Assembly: GCA_030630695.1 (NCBI GenBank)
Contig: DAOVMP010000027.1
Span: 1 to 6,385 of the forward strand
Origin: Candidatus Woesearchaeota archaeon
Lineage (GTDB): Archaea > Nanobdellota > Nanobdellia > Woesearchaeales > ARS49
Length of the DNA: 6,385 nucleotides
Direction of reading: 5' to 3'
Part shown: piece after piece, positions 1-4,935 of the stretch
Layout of the letters: each line of letters starts with the position of its first letter
Position numbering within the stretch: the first letter of the stretch is position 1
Notes under the pieces: model-generated
Told to the model about the DNA's origin: nothing
What the model saw: only the letters and a program-made list of their open reading frames with translations
Databases searched by the model: none
Made by a program: the position numbers and the translations under genes

Positions 1-1160
1 ATCCTGTCTACTTCTCCTAAATCACGAACCATATAGAGTTTACCATTACCTAATTTTGTAATTTTCTTAGCTAACTTTTCTCCTTTTTCATCTAATTTGA
101 TTCCAATTACTGATATTGTTATTCCTTTAGCCCTTGCTCCTGATACTGCGGCAAGTGTTTCTTCTTCTGGTTCTTCCCCAACATTTGGCAATGCATCTGT
201 TAATATAAGCAAATGTTTTGTAACATCGTGTGCAGGAAACATTTCTGAAGCGCGGTCTATCATTTTTTTAAAATCTGTTTGTTTTGAAGCACGAATTCGT
301 GTAATTCTGTTTAATAAAAAACCAAAATCGTCTGTTGGTTCGATTGAATCTTTTACTTCTGTTCCAAATACAACTAAGCCAACCTTATCTTTATCTGAGA
401 TAGCTTTATACGCAAGTGCAACTCCTGCTTTTTTGCAGGAATGAATTTTATCTCCTTTCATTGATGCAGAACTGTCCATTCCATATACAATATATACTGC
501 TCCTTTGCTTTGTCGTTCAGATGTTCTAAGATCTTCTTTTTCTATTTTTTTATGCCCTCTTCTAACTGCCATTCGAATTGATTTTCGAATTGCAATATCT
601 CTGTACCTATCTCCTTTTTTAAAAGCGCGGACAGATGATTTTTCTCCATAATGTGACCTTTGTTTGTGTATTTTTTCTCCAATTGCTCCTTTTGCAATTA
701 AGTTGTCAATTTCTTCAATATAAAGAGATAATGAAGCTAATTCTATTCCTTTGTCTGTTATTGTTCCGTCTTTGTCTAGTAATTTTTTAGTTGTTAAGTT
801 TTCAATCCTTTCTTCAATTTCTTTTTTTAGTTTTTTCTGAAATTCTGGTATTCGAACATTCTTTTCAAGATATTTAGGATCATATCCTGCTATTAAACGT
901 AATAATTTTTCTCCATAAAGCTGTTTAGCAATTGAAAAATTTTTAACTAGGTTTTCAAACATCATGTTAGGAACAAATGCACTCATTCCGCGATTTATTC
1001 CATCTTCAATGATTTTTCCGTCGTCTATTGTTTTTTGATCATCTTCTAGTACAGAATGCATTAGTTTATCATCAAGTAATTGTATTTGTAGTTTGCCTTG
1101 ATACTCTTCTGCTTTAGAAAACTCGCCTACTTCTCGCTCAGTGCTAAAGACAACCACCAC
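1..1160 (-). CDS. VWA-domain protein, partner of the AAA+ ATPase (C-terminus cut by the window edge)
   Basis: The reverse strand is open from the edge to about base 1170, giving some 386 codons with the stop lying beyond base 1. The first ~215 residues are charged and look mainly helical. A von Willebrand A domain follows, with a complete metal-ion-dependent adhesion site, numbered from a GTG start at 1160: DSSAS gives D229, S231 and S233; T295 lies in ASKQTDF; and D322 lies in LILTDALPN. The reading ends after the last VWA strand (LYMVRDLGEVDRI), so perhaps only a short tail is missing. VWA proteins beside ChlI/MoxR ATPases are known partners that bind Mg2+ and client proteins, as ChlD or CoxE do, and I infer the same role here. 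The start is uncertain: GTG 1160, GTG 1157 and TTG 1169 are all in frame, and the first ATG is at 1061. Any of the first three overlaps the ATPase gene by 14-26 bases, implying translational coupling. No ChlH/CobN-type chelatase is visible, so a metal-chelatase role is not shown. Confidence 0.88.
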   Translation of the reverse strand, partial: MVVVFSTEREVGEFSKAEEYQGKLQIQLLDDKLMHSVLEDDQKTIDDGKIIEDGINRGMSAFVPNMMFENLVKNFSIAKQLYGEKLLRLIAGYDPKYLEKNVRIPEFQKKLKKEIEERIENLTTKKLLDKDGTITDKGIELASLSLYIEEIDNLIAKGAIGEKIHKQRSHYGEKSSVRAFKKGDRYRDIAIRKSIRMAVRRGHKKIEKEDLRTSERQSKGAVYIVYGMDSSASMKGDKIHSCKKAGVALAYKAISDKDKVGLVVFGTEVKDSIEPTDDFGFLLNRITRIRASKQTDFKKMIDRASEMFPAHDVTKHLLILTDALPNVGEEPEEETLAAVSGARAKGITISVIGIKLDEKGEKLAKKITKLGNGKLYMVRDLGEVDR

Positions 1161-2148
1161 TCGTCTCAAGTTCTTCGTGTTCTGCACAGTATTTTTTAAA
1201 TTCTTGTGCAATAAATTCTTCTTCTGTTTGTAAATATTTTACAGATGGTTTTAACTCTATTCTGTGAGATAAAACAGAAACTACTGATTTTGCAATGTCT
1301 GATGCATTTACTTTTTTTCTGCCAGCTAATATTGCATTTGCTTGTGCTCTTTCATAAAGTCCTAGAGACGCTCTAACACTTGGTTTTCGAATTAAATCTT
1401 TATTTGCTCTAAGTATTCTAATAAAATCTATTGTTATTTCTAATAGTTGTGATGGAAATTCTGCTTTTTTAATTCCTTTGGCTAAAACTATTTCTTTTTC
1501 TATTGATAATTTTTCAGGATATCCCATGTGTACAATATCAAATCGGTCTAAAAATACATCTGATAATTTCTCTGTTGCTGCTGTTTCTTGTGGATTCATC
1601 GCTCCTATGAAAATAAAATTTGCAGGTAAATCAACAGTGTAAGAACCGATTGTTGCTTTGCCTTCTTCAAGTACTTGTAATAATGCGTTTTGTAGTTTTT
1701 CAGGGCATCGATTTACTTCGTCAAAGAATAATATTCCATTGTTGGCTTTGAATATTTTTCCCGGTGTGAATGCTTCTAACGACATTGCTCCGTGTTTAAG
1801 AGCTTTTGTAGGATCTATGTCTCCTATTAAATCTTCAACAGTTAAATCAGGACTTCCTTGGATTCGAATAAAGCGATTAAGTCCTTTGACAGTTTTAGTT
1901 TTAACCTTACCATCTCGACATTTAGGACATAATGGATTTGATGGATCGCAATTATATTCGCAGTCATTAGCAGTAACAGAAGGTAGTATTTTAGCTATAT
2001 TTCGAGCAATTGTGGTTTTACCTATTCCAGGCGGTCCAACAATGATAACATGCCGATTCATCATAAGAGCTGACTTAAGCTGCTCTTTAGTAAGACCTTG
2101 ACCAAGTATATCATCAAAGCGCTCCCCACCACTAAATGAATTAATCAT
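1144..2148 (-). CDS. AAA+ ATPase, magnesium-chelatase I-subunit / MoxR class
   Basis: This is a 334-residue AAA+ motor read from the ATG at 2148. Walker A is GPPGIGKT (38-45), Walker B is ILFFDEVNR with D143 and E144, sensor 1 is N185 (GAMNP), the likely arginine finger is R202 (FLDRFD), and sensor 2 is R259 (KPSVRAS). Between Walker A and the next strand, four cysteines (C63, C67, C74, C77; CxxxC-x6-CxxC) form a probable metal-binding cluster. The segment EDLIGDIDPTKALKHG resembles the 'TEDRVVGTLD..RAL' region of BchI/ChlI ATPases, which as I recall can carry similar cysteines. Such ATPases form hexamers that drive metal chelatases or remodel protein complexes with a VWA partner, and that partner is encoded immediately downstream. 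The frame is open back to an ATG at 2223, but the extra 25 residues (hydrophobic, SFLIFLT) span the TATA box and are probably untranslated. The ATG at 2148 sits 28 bases from the TATA-box centre, with no Shine-Dalgarno sequence, so the mRNA is probably leaderless. The exact substrate is unknown. Confidence 0.92.
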   Translation of the reverse strand: MINSFSGGERFDDILGQGLTKEQLKSALMMNRHVIIVGPPGIGKTTIARNIAKILPSVTANDCEYNCDPSNPLCPKCRDGKVKTKTVKGLNRFIRIQGSPDLTVEDLIGDIDPTKALKHGAMSLEAFTPGKIFKANNGILFFDEVNRCPEKLQNALLQVLEEGKATIGSYTVDLPANFIFIGAMNPQETAATEKLSDVFLDRFDIVHMGYPEKLSIEKEIVLAKGIKKAEFPSQLLEITIDFIRILRANKDLIRKPSVRASLGLYERAQANAILAGRKKVNASDIAKSVVSVLSHRIELKPSVKYLQTEEEFIAQEFKKYCAEHEELETSGGCL

Positions 2149-2172
2149 AGTCAGAAAAATAAGGAAAGAGAG

Positions 2173-2180
2173 TTTATAAA
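2173..2180 (-). promoter_or_regulatory. TATA box of the AAA+/VWA operon
   Basis: TTTATAAA reads the same on both strands. On the minus strand its centre lies about 28 bases before the ATG at 2148, the spacing expected when archaeal transcription starts at the A of the start codon. The bases between it and the ATG are pyrimidine-rich and contain no Shine-Dalgarno sequence. This is the main reason for choosing 2148 as the start. Confidence 0.65.
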
Positions 2181-2212
2181 GGTACTTCTTTTTATTCAAA
2201 AACTCGGTAATA

Positions 2213-2249
2213 CCCCAAAACACACTTTCATTAATTGTGGGTTGTTGGG
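2213..2249. repeat. Imperfect inverted repeat in the divergent promoter region
   Basis: CCCCAAAACACAC (2213-2225) and GTGGGTTGTTGGG (2237-2249) are imperfect reverse complements separated by 11 AT-rich bases. They lie between the two outward-facing TATA boxes, upstream of both genes, where a regulator could bind. The mismatches make this a weak candidate, and chance is a real alternative. Confidence 0.25.
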
Positions 2250-2267
2250 ATATGTTTAGAGTGAAGC

Positions 2268-2275
2268 TTTAAATA
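2268..2275 (+). promoter_or_regulatory. TATA box of the 166-residue gene
   Basis: TTTAAATA follows a purine-rich GTGAAG stretch that could serve as a BRE. Its centre lies 27-28 bases before the ATG at 2299. There is no Shine-Dalgarno sequence in between, so transcription probably begins at the start codon and the mRNA is leaderless. It mirrors the box of the divergent ATPase operon. Confidence 0.62.
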
Positions 2276-2298
2276 GGGTCACTAAGTAATTATAGCCT

Positions 2299-2799
2299 AT
2301 GATAACTATGAAAGAAATTGTAGATAGAGAAATAGAAGAATTTAAACAGACATATAAAAGCCGAAAGAAAGAAAAAAATTGGGATGAAATACACTTCGCA
2401 TATTTTTTTAATAATTTTTTTGCTTATCTTCCTTATAGTTCTAGGAGAACAGCATATGAAAAAGGGTACGAAGGGGTTAACGAATACACTAAAAGATCTG
2501 ATAATGAACATAGAATCGAAGGATATCGCAAGGAGAAAACAAGTAAAGAATTCTACGAAGAAGTCGATAAGGTAATTAAAGAAAAAGGAATCGATCTAAG
2601 TAAAATCGAAATGATGCAAAAAAGAGATCAAAAACTTGCGAGAATACTTCATCGTGTACTCCGCAAAAGTAAATGGGACTGTTTAGAGAAAATTCGTCAG
2701 GAAGGAAATAGAAACAGAGCAGAATTATACAAATTGGCTTTTCCAGTATATTTACATTTAAGAGAAATGGGCTATACTAAATTGGATTTAGCGGGATAA
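2299..2799 (+). CDS. Unrecognised basic, aromatic-rich protein (166 residues)
   Basis: I do not recognise this family. The protein is soluble, with no signal peptide or membrane helix, and it is rich in Lys, Arg, Glu and Tyr. Residues 5-27 form a charged, probably helical start. Residues 33-46 are strikingly aromatic (FAYFFNNFFAYLPY) and are followed by a basic, tyrosine-containing stretch to about 86. Residues 84-135 look helical (FYEEVDKVIKEKGIDL, KLARILHRVLRKSKW). The C-terminal 30 residues (ELYKLAFPVYLHLREMGY) could be helical and partly buried. A nucleic-acid-binding role is possible from composition alone, but no motif proves it. Real coding is supported by the well-placed TATA box and by the globular-looking composition. 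A minus-strand open frame over 2290-2511 is low-complexity Phe/Ile and lacks such support. The start is the ATG at 2299; a second ATG at 2308 is less well spaced from the TATA box. The gene diverges from the AAA+ operon, so the two may share regulation. Confidence 0.72.
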   Translation: MITMKEIVDREIEEFKQTYKSRKKEKNWDEIHFAYFFNNFFAYLPYSSRRTAYEKGYEGVNEYTKRSDNEHRIEGYRKEKTSKEFYEEVDKVIKEKGIDLSKIEMMQKRDQKLARILHRVLRKSKWDCLEKIRQEGNRNRAELYKLAFPVYLHLREMGYTKLDLAG

Positions 2800-2816
2800 G
2801 AGAAACTGCTATTAGT

Positions 2817-2837
2817 AAATGAAATTATTATTCATTT
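2817..2837. terminator. Small hairpin in the convergent gap, possible terminator
   Basis: AAATGAA (2817-2823) and TTCATTT (2831-2837) are perfect 7-base reverse complements around the loop ATTATTA. They lie 17 bases after the stop of the plus-strand gene, in the 111-base gap facing the end of the minus-strand kinase operon. The stem is AT-only and weak, and no long T-tract follows. It could mark 3' ends, but archaeal termination usually depends on U-runs, so the call is tentative. I see nothing else clear in the gap. Confidence 0.25.
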
Positions 2838-2910
2838 GATCGATTAACTCAACAATCAAAAGAACAACTCTAAAACTCTCTCACTAAATGAGCTTAACCA
2901 AAATATACTT

Positions 2911-3183
2911 CTATCTCTTCTTCTTAACTCTCTTCTTAACCTTTCTTTTAACTTTTTGTTTAGCTTTTCGAGCTGTTTTCATAGCAATACGAACTTCTCG
3001 AGCTGTTATTTTATGCATTTCTTTAGCTACTTTCATTCCATGTTTAGCTACTTTTCGAGCTGCTTTTTGAACTTGACCAGATTTTACACCGTGTTTTCCA
3101 AGCAGACTTCGAACTTCTTTTTGTGCTTCTCGTGCAGCATATTTACCTACTTTTAAGCACATTAAAGCTATTCTTTTTTTCAT
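2911..3183 (-). CDS. Very basic small Lys/Arg/Ala-rich protein, downstream partner of the ABC1 kinase
   Basis: This 90-residue protein has 24 Lys, 10 Arg and only 4 acidic residues, a net charge of about +30. There is no signal peptide or convincing membrane helix. It appears as a run of amphipathic helices with short Gly breaks near 29-36 and 49, ending in a pure cationic tail (residues 75-90, KQKVKRKVKKRVKKKR). The motif [A/T]-A-R-[E/K] recurs at residues 16-19, 41-44, 60-63 and 70-73, suggesting growth by internal repetition. Composition resembles histone-H1-like or nucleoid proteins, and equally a polycation that could coat acidic membranes or bind RNA. I cannot name a family. The start is firm: AGAGGTGA lies 6 bases before the ATG. 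That Shine-Dalgarno sequence contains the TGA stop of the kinase gene, leaving only six bases between the genes, so the two are co-transcribed and probably coupled. The gene may end the operon, since the next gene is convergent. Confidence 0.8.
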   Translation of the reverse strand: MKKRIALMCLKVGKYAAREAQKEVRSLLGKHGVKSGQVQKAARKVAKHGMKVAKEMHKITAREVRIAMKTARKAKQKVKRKVKKRVKKKR

Positions 3184-3189
3184 AATAAA

Positions 3190-3197
3190 TCACCTCT
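3190..3197 (-). promoter_or_regulatory. Strong Shine-Dalgarno sequence overlapping the kinase stop codon
   Basis: The minus strand reads AGAGGTGA, whose last three bases are the kinase stop codon. Spacing to the ATG at 3183 is 6 bases. It fixes the start of the basic protein and suggests that terminating ribosomes can reinitiate there. Confidence 0.8.
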
Positions 3198-4857
3198 TTG
3201 GTTTCCAATTTTTATGTGGATCATATTTTGGAGATCCTTCTCGTAAAACTGAAACAAATAACATGATTAATAATATACCGGCTCCGAATAAGCTTACAAT
3301 TGAAAATATTGAATATCCATAAAAAGCAGGCGTAATATTAATTAATAAAGCACTAGCAACTAGTAAAGCTGCAATAACCATTGCATAAGCAAGTCGATTA
3401 CTGCTTCGATTAATATCCATTCCAACGTGGCGCACATCTGTGTATGCCATGTCTATTTTGATTGCTCCATGTTTTACTTTTTCTAAAACATCCAGGGCTT
3501 CATTAGGTAAATCCGCGAGTTTAACTGCAAAGTCTTGGGATTTACTCATAAATGTTTTAATGACTTTTGAGGGTCTTTTTTGTTTTTTAAGCAATTGGGC
3601 AATTTTAGACCGGGAAAATGTTAAAAAATCAAAATCTGGATCAACAGATAGGCATGTTCCTTCTGCAGTTAGCATTCCTTTGCCAAATAAAATTAAGTTT
3701 GTAGGCATTTTGATTTTATGCGCAACACAATTGTTAAATAGATGATGCATCATGCTTGTTATTCGTGCTGCTTTTAGTTCTGCTCCATACCATTCATCCA
3801 ATATATTTTCACAATCTATTGCAAATGCTTGTAAATCTGTTTCTTCAGTTGGCAGTCCTTCTTTAAGCAAAACGCGTGTAACTTGTCGAACATCTTTATT
3901 TACAATTGCTAGGTACATTTCTAATTCTAATTTACGTAGTGTGGGATCTAGTTCAGATACTATTCCAAAATCAAGCAAGGCTATCCGGCCTTTAGGCAGA
4001 ACCATTATGTTTCCAGGATGCATATCTGCATGGAAAAAACCGTCTTCAAGTGCCTGCTTAAATACACTATCTGCAATTATTTTAGCGATTTTAGATTTCT
4101 GTCCTTTTTTAAGTTTTATCTCTGATAATTTTTCGCCTTTAATATGCTGCATTACTAATACTTGAGGTTTAGTATACTGCCAATAGACTTTGGGAATTTC
4201 TACTTTTTTAGAGCCGCGGAAATTTTTGTAAAATCGGTCTGCATTGCGTGCTTCATTTACAAAGTCTAGTTCGCGTTTAGTATATCTTTCAAATTCTTCT
4301 ATCACATCTAATGGGCTGGCATGATTTGTGATATATTTGTCAATCTTGCGTGCTAAATAATACAATAATGTAATGTCTGATTCAAATTTTTCTTTTGTAT
4401 TGGGCCGTTGTACTTTTACAACTACTTTTTGTCCTGATTTAAGAGTTGCCAGGTGAACTTGTGCTATTGAAGCAGATCCAATAGGTTTGCGGTCAAATGC
4501 AGAAAATATTTTATTAATTGGTTTTCCTAGTTCTTTCTCAACTATTGGCTTTATTTGTTCATAACCAACAGGTTTTGTTTTATCTAATAATTTCTTAAAT
4601 TCATCACACCATGTTGAAGGAACCAAGTCAGGACGTAAACTTAATAATTGTCCTAATTTGATATATGCTCCTCCTAATTCTTCCATTGCTTTGCGTAATC
4701 GAACAGGAATATCTTGGTTTTTACTAGTTTCTATAGTCCATCTTTTAAGAAATGGTAAGTGCCGGGATAGTCCATATGCTTGTATAAAATGGCCTAATCC
4801 GTGCTTTGTTAGAACATTAACTATATGTGAAACCCTTCTTAGGCTAGTTCTTTTCAT
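3190..4857 (-). CDS. ABC1/UbiB/AarF-family atypical kinase, membrane-anchored
   Basis: At 555 residues it is close to the length of bacterial UbiB. Family hallmarks appear in order: the KxGQ motif K67-L-G-Q70 inside LGGAYIKLGQLLSLRPD; the loop GSASIAQVH (127-135) that replaces the glycine-rich loop of ordinary kinases; the strand lysine K148 in VVVKVQRP; an acidic helix with ELDFVNEARNA (196-206); the catalytic segment HADMHPGN (276-283, with H276, D278, N283); and the metal-binding DFG (296-298). Two hydrophobic helices at about 489-508 and 516-538 anchor the C-terminus, as in UbiB. Known members act as ATPases or kinases supporting quinone and other isoprenoid-lipid metabolism at membranes. 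No quinone pathway gene is visible here, so the lipid target is open. The ATG at 4857 is chosen because AGAGGT lies 6 bases upstream. It is the first gene of a two-gene operon with the basic 90-residue protein. All catalytic residues I can check are present, so it should be active. Confidence 0.95.
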   Translation of the reverse strand: MKRTSLRRVSHIVNVLTKHGLGHFIQAYGLSRHLPFLKRWTIETSKNQDIPVRLRKAMEELGGAYIKLGQLLSLRPDLVPSTWCDEFKKLLDKTKPVGYEQIKPIVEKELGKPINKIFSAFDRKPIGSASIAQVHLATLKSGQKVVVKVQRPNTKEKFESDITLLYYLARKIDKYITNHASPLDVIEEFERYTKRELDFVNEARNADRFYKNFRGSKKVEIPKVYWQYTKPQVLVMQHIKGEKLSEIKLKKGQKSKIAKIIADSVFKQALEDGFFHADMHPGNIMVLPKGRIALLDFGIVSELDPTLRKLELEMYLAIVNKDVRQVTRVLLKEGLPTEETDLQAFAIDCENILDEWYGAELKAARITSMMHHLFNNCVAHKIKMPTNLILFGKGMLTAEGTCLSVDPDFDFLTFSRSKIAQLLKKQKRPSKVIKTFMSKSQDFAVKLADLPNEALDVLEKVKHGAIKIDMAYTDVRHVGMDINRSSNRLAYAMVIAALLVASALLINITPAFYGYSIFSIVSLFGAGILLIMLFVSVLREGSPKYDPHKNWKPKR

Positions 4858-4863
4858 TAAAAA

Positions 4864-4869
4864 ACCTCT
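4864..4869 (-). promoter_or_regulatory. Shine-Dalgarno sequence of the ABC1 kinase
   Basis: AGAGGT on the minus strand lies 6 bases before the ATG at 4857. It implies a leadered mRNA, so the transcript must begin upstream of it. This rules against the nearby TATATATA (4886-4893) as the main box, since that would place the mRNA start at about 4862, inside or past this site. Confidence 0.65.
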
Positions 4870-4878
4870 TTTTATACT

Positions 4879-4904
4879 GGTTTGCTATATATAGTATGCA
4901 AACC
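4879..4904. repeat. Perfect inverted repeat, candidate operator
   Basis: GGTTTGC (4879-4885) and GCAAACC (4898-4904) are exact reverse complements around a 12-base AT-only centre. The repeat abuts the shared TATA element and covers the inferred kinase transcription start. A repressor bound here could block both divergent genes. A cruciform or an RNA hairpin is less likely, given the long AT centre. Confidence 0.45.
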
Positions 4905-4912
4905 TTTTTAAA
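4905..4912. promoter_or_regulatory. TATA element probably shared by topoisomerase I and the kinase operon
   Basis: On the plus strand TTTTTAAA is centred 27-28 bases before the topoisomerase ATG at 4936, the leaderless spacing. On the minus strand the same bases read TTTAAAAA. They predict a transcript start near 4881, giving the kinase a leader of about 24 bases that includes its Shine-Dalgarno sequence. One box could therefore serve both directions. Confidence 0.5.
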
Positions 4913-4935
4913 GTATTTGTTTTTTTCAAAAGGGT

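Noticed and set aside
97..444. Plus-strand open frame of 115 codons
   Set aside because: It lies opposite the VWA domain, whose MIDAS residues are intact on the minus strand. Its Ser/Thr-rich translation is typical of an antisense shadow.
1658..2101. Plus-strand open frame of 147 codons
   Set aside because: It is antisense to the Walker A, cysteine cluster and Walker B region of the ATPase, and it has no recognisable motif or promoter.
2149..2223. Hydrophobic N-terminal anchor for the AAA+ ATPase
   Set aside because: These codons contain the TATA box of the gene, and the ATG at 2148 fits leaderless initiation. The stretch is probably non-coding.
2290..2511. Minus-strand Phe/Ile-rich open frame (73 codons)
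   Set aside because: It is antisense to the 166-residue gene, of low complexity, and has no promoter or Shine-Dalgarno support. The plus-strand gene has a well-placed TATA box.
2888..3156. Plus-strand Phe/Ser/Leu-rich frames resembling a small membrane protein
   Set aside because: They are the antisense of the Lys/Arg/Ala codons of the basic protein, which has a strong Shine-Dalgarno sequence and an operon position.
3440..4165. Two plus-strand open frames of 101 and 137 codons
   Set aside because: Both are antisense to the ABC1 kinase, including its catalytic HADMHPGN and DFG region. Neither shows any family motif.
4886..4893. TATATATA as the main promoter box of the kinase
   Set aside because: It would start the mRNA about five bases before the ATG and cut off the clear Shine-Dalgarno sequence, so the box at 4905-4912 fits better.
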